From: Kappaphycus alvarezii
Lineage: Eukaryota > Rhodophyta > Florideophyceae > Gigartinales > Solieriaceae
Length of the DNA stretch: 64,000 bases
NCBI GenBank assembly: GCA_002205965.3
Contig: NADL03000886.1
Span: forward strand, 1 to 64,000
Direction: 5' to 3'
Part shown: piece by piece, positions 21,471 to 32,095 of the stretch
Layout: each line of letters starts with the position of its first letter
Numbering within the stretch: position 1 is the first letter of the stretch
Position numbers and translations under genes: made by a program
The notes under the pieces: model-generated
The model's database searches: none
The model's input: only the letters and a program-made list of their open reading frames with translations
Told to the model about the DNA's origin: nothing

Positions 21471-23300
21471 TTGCGTTGGGACTCTAGCTCCTTATCAATC
21501 GCTTTCTGCCAGAACTGTGGTTGTGGTCCATCCATCGCCTCTTTAAAGGAGTTCGGTATGTTGATGTCGCCACAGGAAGGTGTGAGTAAGCTGGTTCCCA
21601 CCAGGCCTGTCCACCACTGTCGGGGTGGGCGTCGTGAACGAGTGGAGCGGCGAGGTTCCACATCGCCGGGACCAGCATCTTGCTCACCACTCACTTCTTC
21701 TGGTTGCAAAGTCTCATTAGTTGAGTCGGGCTCAATACCTTGACTTTGAAAGTTCTCAACCTCCGCCGGTGACCCTGTTTCAATGCCATGTTCATTATCA
21801 CCATTAGATGTTTCAGACTCAATTTCGTCAGTATGGTCGCCTCCTCTGGGTCAACGTCCACGTCATTATCATCGGAAAAATGTTCATCGTAAGAGCAAGC
21901 CCCTGGTCTCGACTCATCGAACTGCACATCCCTGGAAATAACAATGCGATGTAATTGTCATCCCAAATTTTGTAGGCCTTAGTTCCCGGCGGATACCCAA
22001 CAAACATTCCCGTTGTTGCGCGGTCGTCAAGTTTACGCACCTCATTACCAGGCACCTTGTACCAGCATTGACATCCAAACACACGTAGGTGAGATACATC
22101 GGGCTTTTTCTTCATCCATAGGTGAAATGGAGTAACGAGACCACCCAAAGCTCTTGTCGTGACACGATTGCGAACGTAAACTGCGTTATCAGAGCTTCAG
22201 CCCAAAAGCTTTCGGAACCTTCATATGGGACAGCATAGACCTGACGAGATCAATCAGGGTACGATTGAGCCGTTCTGCCACACCATTCTGTTCAGGTGTG
22301 TATGCAGCGGTCGTTTGATGAACAGTTCCTTGTGACGATAGAAAGGATTGGAACTCTGAAGAAAGATACTCTCCACCACGATCAGATCGAAGCACTTTCA
22401 CGCGTTGACCAGTGTGTGTGAAGGCATATTGGGCAAACTTCTGATAAAAATGGAACGTTTCATCTTTACTCTTCATCGGATAGACAACACTCCAGTTTGA
22501 GTGGTCATCGATAAAAGTGACAAAGTATCTAGCACCACCTACTGACTGTACTTGGAGTGGGCCGCAGACGTCCGAATGGACCAAGTCTAGCAAATGTTTG
22601 GCCCTGCCTCCAGAGCGCTGTTTAGGAATCACAGCACGAGTTGCTTTTCCTAACACACACGCATCACATGTCACAGATTCACAGTCAGAAGATGAGCTAG
22701 CGTCTCTTGTTATATCTGAAGAGGAGATATGAAGTCCACTTACCACGTTCTTACGAGCCATGGACAATATTCCTTGAGTGTGAACGTGGGCCAATCTTTC
22801 ATGCCATGTCTTCAAAGAGGCTTTGTGCGCCGAATGAACCTCGTTACATGTGTCAAGCACATACAGCTCTCCTCGACTTGTGGCAGTAGCCACGATGCAG
22901 TCACTCCTCTTCACAGTGCACTTGTCACGAACGAACTCAACGTCAAATCCATTATCGACCATCTTACGTACAGAAATTAGGGAAAAAGCAAAGCTTGGAA
23001 CGTGCAGCACATTGGTGAGCTTGCATGACTTTTGAACTCCGTTCACTAAAAGCGTAATGGGGACGGTCCCGACTCCAGCTACTACTGCACACGCTTTTGT
23101 TCCCATTTCTACGCGGCTGTTTGAGACCTCCCTGTAGTCGGAGAACAGTCTCTTGTCAAATGTCATGTGCGCGGAGCATCCAGAGTCGATAAGCCAAGTG
23201 TTTGACGTTATGTTGATACCAGAGTTATCTACCTTGTTCATCAGACATATGTACTCGACTTCATTAATTTCCAGATCTTCTTGCTCTTGAGCAATCATCG
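21471..23300 (-). pseudogene. pol: C2 pol: protease, integrase and linker, frameshifted
   Basis: The frame 23502-22189 is open for 437 codons, from the gag zinc knuckle through the protease (WLIDSGCSAHMTFD) and the integrase catalytic core to FWAEAL, where one base is lost. The integrase C-terminal part and acidic linker (DDNDVDVDPEEAT) follow in other frames, with breaks near 22190, 21955 and 21835. Confidence 0.88.
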
Positions 23301-24091
23301 CAGTAGGCTTCTGTGACTGTCTACGTAGGAACCGGTCAGGTGGCGGTGGTCGCCTTCCGTTGATGTCCTTTCCCCAGCAGCGGGCAGCGGAGTGTCCATT
23401 GTGACCACAGTTGGTGCATGTCAAAGTCGAAACACGCCTTGCCTCAGGGATGTGCCCAATAAGAGCAGAACTTGGCGGATTCTGCCTTCTAGTAAGCTTC
23501 ATCGATGCACGTTGCTCCTCTTGGAGCAGGCGACTTTTTACATATTCTACTCCGAACGTTTATCTTCGGATCCAAGAGCGTCAAGCGCTACAATGAGATT
23601 TTGAAACCTCTGCGGAAGACCATTGAGAACTGCCATAGCCATTTCCTTGTCATCAATGATGACTCCCATTGACTTTAAGCGAGCTGCTAGGTGTCGCACA
23701 CGTCCTATGTACGGCAAAACTTTCTCATTGTCTAGCATGGTGACCGTGTAGAAGTCTCTCCGGGCCGCCAGCTTATTTAGTAATGTGTGGCGCTCAAAAA
23801 CTTCCAAGATGGCGTCCCACATTTCTTTGGCTGTGACAGCATCTCTCACATGATCCAGGTGATCATCGACAGCGACAGGCCGATGATGGCCCGGGCCTTT
23901 CGATCCCCTTGCTTCCATGCCTTGTAAGTGGAAGATTGTTCATCTTCAGGAACGGTGCCATCAGTAATATACTGTTCCACATCGCGAAGGGCCAACAGGA
24001 GCTGAATCTTCTGTTTCCACACGTAGAAATTGGTATCCGTGAGCTTTTCGATCTTCATCGATCCTCCTCCTTGATCTTCTCCGCTACTCAT
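23301..24091 (-). pseudogene. gag: C2 gag, frameshifted
   Basis: The ATG is at 24091. A 1-nt loss near 23870 and the shared 2-nt deletion near 23560 break the frame. The CCHC knuckle lies near 23425-23380. Confidence 0.88.
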
Positions 24092-24102
24092 TGCAATATT
24101 CT

Positions 24103-24182
24103 AGAGGTGCTAATGTTCTGTTCGAAGATCCCAAGCCGGGGACCGATAGTCCCTTGTAGTGGCAAGCCCACCTCTATAAGAA
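24103..24182 (-). ncRNA. Conserved structured leader element before gag (C2)
   Basis: Identical in layout to the copies in C1 and C5: hairpins CTTG...CAAG and GGGAC-TATCG-GTCCC, with AGAGGTG/CACCTCT at the ends. Confidence 0.6.
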
Positions 24183-24251
24183 CACAGCACACGAAACTCT
24201 AGACTAAAGCAAAGGCCAAAGACGTCGCTTCAAACAAACAAATGGATCTCT

Positions 24252-24916
24252 TTAAATTCTCTGGGACAAAACTACTTTCAAGTGTTCCTTCCCGTTCTCG
24301 TGACGCTTGAGAACCTCGTGGGAATCGAACACTCTATCACAAGCAGTACACCTAGGGGTCTTTTTCTTGTTTTTCTCTCTAGTCCTATGACCCTTAGAAT
24401 TGATGTGATCGTAGAATGTCTGTGCGCTATTGCAGCTAATATCACAGAGCTTGCAGTACCTCTTGTTCCTCGGCGGAACTCTTCGTTTAGCCTTTAGTTC
24501 CTTCTTGGCAACTCGATCGGCGAGGGCTTTAGCTTTCTTTGCCGAGAGGCGTTGAACTTTCTTTATTGGCTTATCCAGAGGTACTGACTTACGAGGGATC
24601 CTATACCTTTCCCTAGACGAGGGAAGCGCGAGCGTCTTCGGCGGCGGTCCTTCTGGTTCGAGTACTTCGATCGATTCCACAACTGTCCTCCCCACAGATG
24701 GCAAAGTCCTAACTGTCGCAGCCCTGGGCACTCGGGCACCAGGGCTAATTCCGAGTCTAGCACAACCCCGCAAAAGCAGGCACAAAAGTGGAAGTGATCG
24801 TCAGTAACAGCTTTTGGGATTATGAGTCTTTAGACCAACCAAAAGGTGCAAAGAGAATCACTTCGATGTGCAAAGAAATGGAATTATTCAAATAGCTTAC
24901 CGGAACGAGTAGACAT
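24252..24916 (-). pseudogene. C2 accessory zinc-finger gene, one-base frameshift
   Basis: Exon 1 is 24901-24916, the intron 24757-24900 (144 nt) and exon 2 24252-24756. Both fingers are intact in sequence, but one G is missing near 24735 (CTCGGGCACC versus CTCGGGGCACC in C1 and C5), so the start and finger frames do not connect. Confidence 0.7.
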
Positions 24917-24997
24917 AATCAAGAGACTGAGATAGACAAAAAACAATGCAGCAACACACGGCGACTTACGGGGTTCAGAGAAAGAGACGGCGTTGAA

Positions 24998-25011
24998 CTG
25001 GGCCCATAACC
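24998..25011 (-). other. Primer-binding site of C2
   Basis: GGTTATGGGCCCAG on the minus strand, directly after the LTR end CCCATTA. Confidence 0.85.
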
Positions 25012-26362
25012 TAATGGGAATCGGAGAGGGTGAAGGACTTTGCTGGACGGATGAAGTTGCGGGCTTGGCTACCCAGAATTTACTCGGAACTCTAAAATCT
25101 GGCCTTAAGTACAACCTACAACTACTTTCTAACTCACTGCGTCCACTAACAGAATCCCAAACTAGCCATTTGAGCGGATTTCAAGATCTTGGCCCGGTGA
25201 TAACAGTCATTAGGGGCAAATTTGGAACTGCTTCCAAAGTTGACAAATTTGTGTAAATAGGTTGGCCCAATACACACATCAATACAGTACCTTATTTTGC
25301 AGACTTACGGAACGAATTCCCTTGTGCCAAAATAACGGACTCAATCCGTCATACGTATAATAGAATCACATAACTGATTTTGGATGCAGTCGGTCCAATC
25401 TTCATCATAATTAGGAACCTCATACATATGATGGAATCACATAACTGATTTTGGATGCAGTTGTACAATCTATCATAACTAGAACCACATACGTATGATG
25501 GAATCACATAACTGATTTTTGGATGCAGTTGTACAAACCAATATCATAACTAGAAACCACATACGTATGATGGAATCACATAACTGATTTTTGGATGCAG
25601 TTGTACAAACCAATATCATAACTAGAAACCACATACGTATGATGGAATCACATAACTGATTTTTGGATGCAGTTGTACAAACCAATATCATAACTAGAAA
25701 CCACATACGTATGATGGAATCACATAACTGATTTTTGGATGCAGTGTAAAACCATAATCATAACTAGAAACCTCATACGTATGATGGATCACATAACTGA
25801 TTTTTGGATGCAGCTGGATAAACCCATAATCATAACTAGAATCCTCATACATAATATAAATCAAATACCTCTTTCTAGCAGTCATGACAGTATTGCCATA
25901 ATTGATTCCTACTGTACAAACTCAAGTACAGTAAGAGTACAGTACTTGGTATATTACGATGTACAGTGCGAAGTACAGTTCCTCATTTGGCACTAGTACA
26001 GTACGTGTACACACTGCACAAAAGGTTTCTACTCTTAGCTGTACCACGTGTACATCACATACACAACTGCCACCACGTACACGTGTACATAGCTTCCTCA
26101 GCATATCTCTCATACATATACTCCTCATCCACTTATAGTACCCTACCCACGTAAAATCACCCCATAAACAACATTTTGCCTCAAGTCGCTGACCTCTCAA
26201 AATCATACTTTCGTCCCTGGGAACTTTGGATTTCTTCCGAATGCCTTAGGGCCACCCTTCATCAACACGTGTGCATGTGTACACGTGGAACATGCCTCAT
26301 GCCTCTCATGAGGTTTGGCACCGATGTGGGGGTCATGTGATCGTCTTGCCAAATCAACAACA
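25012..26362 (-). repeat. C-family LTR between C2 and C3
   Basis: This LTR of about 1350 bp acts as 5' LTR of C2. Its other end joins directly to GTCTAGGG of C3 (26363), the target of the solo LTR in C1 and C2. It holds seven copies of the GGATGCAG repeat unit, some with an open reading frame running through consecutive 72-bp units. Confidence 0.88.
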
Positions 26363-29027
26363 GTCTAGGGACCCTTTTTCTACTTATTTCAAGCCCAATG
26401 CACTTTTTGGCCTCACCTAAATCTTTCATCTCAAATCTCTTGTTCAGTTCATCTTTCATCCAGGTCACGGCTTTCAGGTCACTTCCCGCAAGAAGCAAGT
26501 CATCCACATATAGGGCAATCAGCATAACGCCTTTTTCTGATATGTTTGTATATAGACAGGCGTCACTTCTCGTAGTCTTGAAACCAAGAGTGTGAATAAG
26601 GAAATCGTCTATCTTTTTGTGCCATTGTCGACTCGCTTGCTTAAGACCATAGATAGCCTTGAGAAGTTTGGAAACATGATTGGGCCTGGAAGAGTCAACG
26701 ATACCTTCAGGCTGCTCCATATAAATATCCTCTTCTAAGTCACCATTCAGAAAGGCCGTGACTACGTCCATTTGATGAAGCTCTAAATCGAAGTGGGCTA
26801 CAATCGCCAACAACAATCGAATCGTTGTAAATTTGATCACCGTCGCAAAAGTCTCTGAGTAATCAATCCCCTCAATTTGTTGAAAGTCCCGCACAACCAG
26901 GCGACCTTTTCCCTTTTGAATCAACGTGCCGTTATCGTCCGGCATGTCCTTTACAGTAAATACCCAGCGAAAGTTAGAATATTGGCACCTTCCGATCGTG
27001 GCACTAGTGCCCAGGTTTTGTTTTTGCGTTGGGACTCTAGCTCCTTATCAATCGCTTTCTGCCAGAACTGTTGTTGTGGTCCATCCATCGCCTCTTTAAA
27101 GGAGCTCGGTATGTTGATGTCGCCACAGGAAGGTGTGAGTAAGCTGGTTCCCACCAGGCCTGTCCACCACTGTCGGGGTGGGCGTCGTGAACGAGTGGAG
27201 CGGCGAGGTTCCACATCGCCGGGACCAGCATCTTGATCACCACTCACTTCTTCTGGTTGCAAAGTCTCATTAGTTGAGTCGGGCTCAATACCTTGACTTT
27301 GAAAGTTCTCAACCTCCGCCGGTGACCCTGCTTCAATGCCATGTTCATTATCACCATCAGATAATTCAGACTCAATTTCGTCAGTTTTGGTCGCCTCCTC
27401 TGGGTCAACGTCGACGTCATTATCATCGGAAAAATGTTCATCGTAAGAGCAAGCCCCTGGTCTCGACTCATCGAACTGCACATCCCTGGAAATAACAATG
27501 CGATGTAGATTGTCATCCCAAATTTTGTAGGCCTTAGTTCCCGGCGGATACCCAACAAACATTCCGGTTGTTGCGCGGTCGTCAAGTTTACGCACCTCAT
27601 TACCAGGCACCTTGTACCAGCATTGACATCCAAACACACGTAGGTGAGATACATCGGGCTTTTTCTTCATCCATAGGTGAAATGGAGTAACGAGACCACC
27701 CAAAGCTCTTGTCGTGACACGATTGCGAACGTAAACTGCGTTATCCAGAGCTTCAGCCCAAAAAGCTTTCGGAACCTTCATATGGGACAGCATAGACCTG
27801 ACGAGATCAATCAGGGTACGATTGAGCCGTTCTGCCACACCATTTTGTTCAGGTGTGTATGCAGCGGTCGTTTGATGAACAGTTCCTTGTGACGATAGAA
27901 AGGATTGGAACTCTGAAGAAAGATACCTCCACCACGATCAGATCGAAGCGCTTTCACGCGTTGACCAGTGTGTGTGAAGGCATATTGGGCAAACTTCTGA
28001 TAAAAATGGAACGTTTCATCTTTACTCTTCATCGGATAGACAACACTCCAGTTTGAGTGGTCATCGATAAAAGTGACAAAGTATCTAGCACCACCTACTG
28101 ACTGTACTTGGAGTGGGCCGCAGACGTCCGAATGGACCAAGTCTAGCAAATGTTTGGCCCTGCCTCCAGAGCGCTGTTTAGGAATCACAGCACGAGTTGC
28201 TTTTCCTAACACACACGCATCACATGTCACAGATTCACAGTCAGAAGATGAGCTAGCGTCTCTTGTTATATCTGAAGAGGAGATGTGAAGTCCACTCCCC
28301 ACGTTCTTACGAGCCATGGACAATATTCCTTGAGTGTGAACGTGGGCCAATCTTTCATGCCATGTCTTCAAAGAGGCTTTGTGCGCCGAATGAACCTCGT
28401 TACATGTGTCAAGCACATACAGCTCTCCTCGACTTGTGGCAGTAGCCACGATGCAGTCACTCCTCCTCACAGTGCACTTGTCACGAACGAACTCAACGTC
28501 AAATCCATTATCGACCATCTTACGTACAGAAATTAGGGGAAAAACAAAGCTTGGAACGTGCAGCACATTGGTGAGCTTGCATGACTTTTGAACTCCGTTC
28601 ACTAAAAGCGTAATTGGGACGGTCCCGACTGCAGCTACTACTGCACACTCTTTTGTTCCCATTTCTACGCGGCTGTTTGAGACCTCCCTGTAGTCGGAGA
28701 ACAGTCTCTTGTCAAATGTCATGTGCGCGGAGCATCCAGAGTCGATAAGCCAAGTGTTTGACGTTATGTTGATACCAGAGTTATCTACCTTGTTCATCAG
28801 ACATATGTACTCGACTTCATTAATTTGCGTATCTTCTTTCTCTTGAGCAATCATCGCAGTATGCTTCTGTGACTGTCTTCGTAGGAACCGGTCAGGTGGC
28901 GGTGGTCGCCTTTCGTTGATGTCCTTTCCCCAGTAGCGGGCAGCGGAGTGTCCATTGTGACCACAGTTGGTGCATGTCAAAGTCGAAACTCGCCTTGCCT
29001 CAGGGATGTGCCCAATAAGAGCAGAAC
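26363..29027 (-). pseudogene. pol: C3: partial gag-pol (gag knuckle to RT)
   Basis: On the minus strand it begins inside gag (ALIGHIPEARRVST before the CCHC knuckle) at 29027, then protease (WLIDSGCSAHMTFD), integrase, linker and RT with LYVDDLLLAG, ending at the GTCTA recombination point. The frames 28980-27811, 27838-26951 and 26945-26363 are each long. Breaks lie near 27926 (two bases lost in the GGEY region) and 26985. Gag N-terminus, leader and 5' LTR are missing. Confidence 0.88.
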
Positions 29028-29184
29028 TGAAGATGAGTTGCGATGGGGAAGGCTGGTGGGAGGGAGGATGAAGCTGCGGGCTTGGCTACCCAGACTTTAC
29101 TCGGTACTCTAAAATTCTGACCTTAAGTACAACCTGCAACTACTCTCTAACTCACTGCGTCCATTAACAAAAACATAGAAACTG
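29028..29184 (-). repeat. B-LTR terminal fragment
   Basis: 157 bp matching the outer end of the B LTR (TGAAGATGAGTTGCG... on the plus strand; compare 42500 onward). It stops at GAAACTG, where C7 begins. The same bases appear again at the outer end of the B 3' LTR beyond C7, so C7 sits within what was B's 3' LTR. AACTG (29180-29184) would be the left target duplication. Confidence 0.8.
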
Positions 29185-30342
29185 TGTTGTTGATTTGGCA
29201 AGACGATCACATGACCCCACATCGGTGCCAAATCTCATAAGAGGCATGAGGCATGTTCCACGTGTACACATGCACACGTGTTGAATGAAGGGTGGACCTA
29301 AGGCATTCCGGAAGAAATCCAAGGTTCCCAGGGACGAAAGCACGATTTTGAGAGATCAGCGATTTAGAGGGCAAAATGTTGTTTATGGGGTGATTTTACG
29401 TAGGGTAGGGTACTATAAGTGGATGATGAGTATACTGTATGAGAGATATGCTGAGGAAAGCTATGTAGACATGTACATGGTGGCAGTTGTGTTTGTGATG
29501 TACACGTGGTACAGCTAAGAGTAGAAACCTTTTGTGCAGTGTTGTACACGTACTTACTAGTGCCAAATGAGGAACTGTACTTCGCACTGTACATCGTAAT
29601 ATACCAAGTACTGTACTTCTTACTGTACCTGAGTTTGTACAGTAGGAACCAATTATGGCAATACTGTCATGACTGCTAGAAAGAGGTATTTGATTTTATA
29701 TTATGTATGAGGATTCTAGTTATGATTATGGGCTTTATCCAACTGCATCCAAAAATCAGTTATGTGATTTCATCATATGTATGAGGTTTCTAGTTATGAT
29801 ATTGGTTTGTACAACTGCATCCAAAAATCAGTTATGTGATTCCATCATACGTATGTGGTTTCTAGTTATGATATTGGTTTGTACAACTGCATCCAAAAAT
29901 CAGTTATGTGATTCCATCATATGTATGAGGTTCGTAATTATGATGAAGATTGGACCGACTGCATCCAAAATCAGTTATGTGATTCTATTATACGTATGAC
30001 GGATTGAGTCCGTTATTCTGGCACAAGGGAATTCGGTTCCGATAAATCTGCAAAATAAGGTACTGTATTGATGTGTGTATTGGGCCAACCTGTTTACACA
30101 AATGTGTCAACTTTGGAAGCAGTTCCAAAATTGCCCCTAATGACTGTTATCACCGGGCCAAGATCTTGAAATCCGCTCAAATGGCTCAGTTTGTGGGATT
30201 CTGTTAGTGGACGCAGTGAGTTAGAAAGTAGTTGTAGGTTGTACTTAAGGCCAGGATTTTAGAGTTCCGAGTAAATTCTGGGTAGCCAAGCCCGCAACTT
30301 CATCCGTCCAGCAAAGTCCTTCACCCTCTCCGATTCCCATTA
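29185..30342 (+). repeat. C7 5' LTR
   Basis: 1158 bp, TGTTGTTGATT...CCCATTA, with a TATA-like CTATAAG at 29413-29419 and four GGATGCAG-type repeat units downstream of it. Confidence 0.9.
29414..29419 (+). promoter_or_regulatory. Putative TATA box of the C LTR
   Basis: TATAAG lies about 230 bp into the LTR, in a context (GGGTAGGGTACTATAAGTGG) kept in all C LTRs. It is followed 20-30 bp later by GTATACTGTATGAGAG, a plausible start region. By position, the VNTR block would be transcribed. Confidence 0.5.
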
Positions 30343-30356
30343 GGTTATGGGCCCAG
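30343..30356 (+). other. Primer-binding site of C7
   Basis: GGTTATGGGCCCAG, complementary to the initiator tRNA-Met anticodon arm, directly after CCCATTA. Confidence 0.87.
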
Positions 30357-30384
30357 TTCAACGCCGTCTCTTTCTCTGAACCCC

Positions 30385-30426
30385 GTAAGTCGCCGTGTGT
30401 TACTGCATTGTTTTTTTCTATCTCAG
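30385..30426 (+). other. Possible short leader intron in C7
   Basis: A strong donor (CCCC|GTAAGTCG) and a pyrimidine-rich acceptor (TTTTTTTCTATCTCAG) are 42 nt apart, and both recur in family B (42175-42220, 46 nt). The length is short for an intron, so the donor may instead pair with a downstream acceptor. Confidence 0.35.
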
Positions 30427-30436
30427 TCTCTTGATT

Positions 30437-31101
30437 ATGTCTACTCGTTCCGGTAAGCTATTTGAATAATTCCATTTCTTTGCACATCGAAGTGATTCTC
30501 TTTGCACCTTTTGGTTGGTCTAAAGACTCATAATCCCAAAAGCTGTTACTGACGATCACTTCCACTTTTGTGCCTGCTTTTGCGGGGTTGTGCTAGACTC
30601 GGAATTAGCCCTGGTGCCCCGAGTGCCCAGGGCTGCGACAGTTAGGACTTTGCCATCTGTGGGGAGGACAGTTGTGGAATCGATCGAAGTACTCGAACCA
30701 GAAGGACCGCCGCCAAGACGCTCGCGCTTCCCTCGTCTAGGGAAAGGTATAGGATCCCTCGTAAGTCAGTACCTCTGGATAAGCCAATAAAGAAAGTTCA
30801 ACGCCTCTCGGCAAAGAAAGCTAAAGCCCTCGCCGATCGAGTTGCCAAGAAGGAACTAAAGGCTAAACGAAGAGTTCCGCCGAGGAACAAGAGGTACTGC
30901 AAGCTCTGTGATATTAGCTGCAATAGCGCACAGACATTCTACGATCACATCAATTCTAAGGGTCATAGGACTAGAGAGAAAAACAAGAAAAAGACCCCTA
31001 GGTGTACTGCTTGTGATAGAGTGTTCGATTCCCACGAGGTTCTCAAGCGTCACGAGAACGGGAAGGAACACTTGAAAGTAGTTTTGTCCCAGAGAATTTA
31101 A
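30437..31101 (+). pseudogene. C7 accessory zinc-finger gene, one-base frameshift
   Basis: Exon 1 is 30437-30452 (ATG at 30437) and the intron 30453-30596 (GTAAGC...GTGCTAG, 144 nt). Exon 2 runs from 30597 to the TAA at 31099-31101. The fingers CKLC...H...H and CTAC...H...H are intact (30898-31075), but one G is missing near 30713 (GCCGCCAAGACG), shifting the frame between the N-terminal part and the fingers. Confidence 0.72.
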
Positions 31102-31170
31102 AGAGATCCATTTGTTTGTTTGAAGCGACGTCTTTGGCCTTTGCTTTAGTCTAGAGTTTCGTGTGCTGTG

Positions 31171-31250
31171 TTCTTATAGAGGTGGGCTTGCCACTACAAG
31201 GGACTATCGGTCCCCGGCTTGGGATCTTCGAACAGAACATTAGCACCTCT
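31171..31250 (+). ncRNA. Conserved structured leader element before gag (C7)
   Basis: It reads TTCTTATAGAGGTG, then hairpins CTTG-CCACTA-CAAG and GGGAC-TATCG-GTCCC, then GGGATCTTCGAACAG and CACCTCT. The first AGAGGTG (31178-31184) can pair with CACCTCT (31244-31250) to close the fold 12 nt before the gag ATG. The family A copy keeps both hairpins, with a swapped base pair. Confidence 0.62.
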
Positions 31251-31261
31251 AGAATATTGCA

Positions 31262-32095
31262 ATGAGTAGCGGAGAAGATCAAGGAGGAGGATCGATGAAG
31301 ATCGAAAAGCTCACGGATACCAATTTCTACGTGTGGAAACAGAAGATTCAGCTCCTGTTGGCCCTTCGCGATGTGGAACAGTACATTACTGATGGCACCG
31401 TTCCTGAAGATGAACAATCTTCCACTTACAAGGCATGGAAGCAAGGGGATCGAAAGGCCCGGGCCATCATCGGCCTGTCGCTGTCCGATGATCACCTGGA
31501 TCATGTGAGAGATGCTGTCACAGCCAAAGAAATGTGGGACGCCATCTTGGAAGTTTTTGAGCGCCACACATTACTAAATAAGCTGGCGGCCCGGAGAGAC
31601 TTCTACACGGTCACCATGCTAGACAATGAGAAAGTTTTGCCGTACATAGGACGTGTGCGACACCTAGCAGCTCGCTTAAAGTCAATGGGAGTCATCATTG
31701 ATGACAAGGAAATGGCTATGGCAGTTCTCAATGGTCTTCCGCAGAGGTTTCAAAATCTCATTGTAGCGCTTGACGCTCTTGGATCCGAAGATAAACGTTC
31801 GGAGTAGAATATGTAAAAAGTCGCCTGCTCCAAGAGGAGCAACGTGCATCGATGAAGCTTACTAGAAGGCAGAATCCGCCAAGTTCTGCTCTTATTGGGC
31901 ACATCCCTGAGGCAAGGCGTGTTTCGACTTTGACATGCACCAACTGTGGTCACAATGGACACTCCGCTGCCCGCTGCTGGGGAAAGGACATCAACGGAAG
32001 GCGACCACCGCCACCTGACCGGTTCCTACGTAGACAGTCACAGAAGCCTACTGCGATGATTGCTCAAGAGCAAGAAGATCTGGAAATTAATGAAG
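31262..32095 (+). pseudogene. gag: C7 gag, frameshifted
   Basis: The ATG at 31262 opens MSSGEDQGGGSMKIEKL. The frame runs to 31807 and ends early because of the 2-nt deletion at about 31794. The rest, including CCHC knuckle CTNCGHNGHSAARC (near 31936-31977), is in the next frame fused to pol. Confidence 0.9.

Larger units (their letters stand above)
9755..29027 (-). mobile_element. Tandem array of C-family elements (C1, C2, C3)
   Basis: The order on the plus strand is LTR, C1 RNase H, solo LTR, C1 RT to zinc-finger ORF, LTR, C2 RNase H, solo LTR, C2 RT to zinc-finger ORF, LTR, C3 RT to gag. The solo LTR lies at the same GTCTA target in C1 and C2. In C3 the LTR joins directly to that GTCTA site, as expected after recombination between the element's 5' LTR and the inserted solo LTR. 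The array therefore grew by unequal exchange rather than by independent insertions, unless it was produced in assembly. Confidence 0.8.

Noticed and set aside
25440-25850. CRISPR-like array (regular repeats of about 70 bp)
   Set aside because: The spacer parts are homologous to one another, the repeats lie in LTRs of a eukaryotic element, and no cas gene is present.
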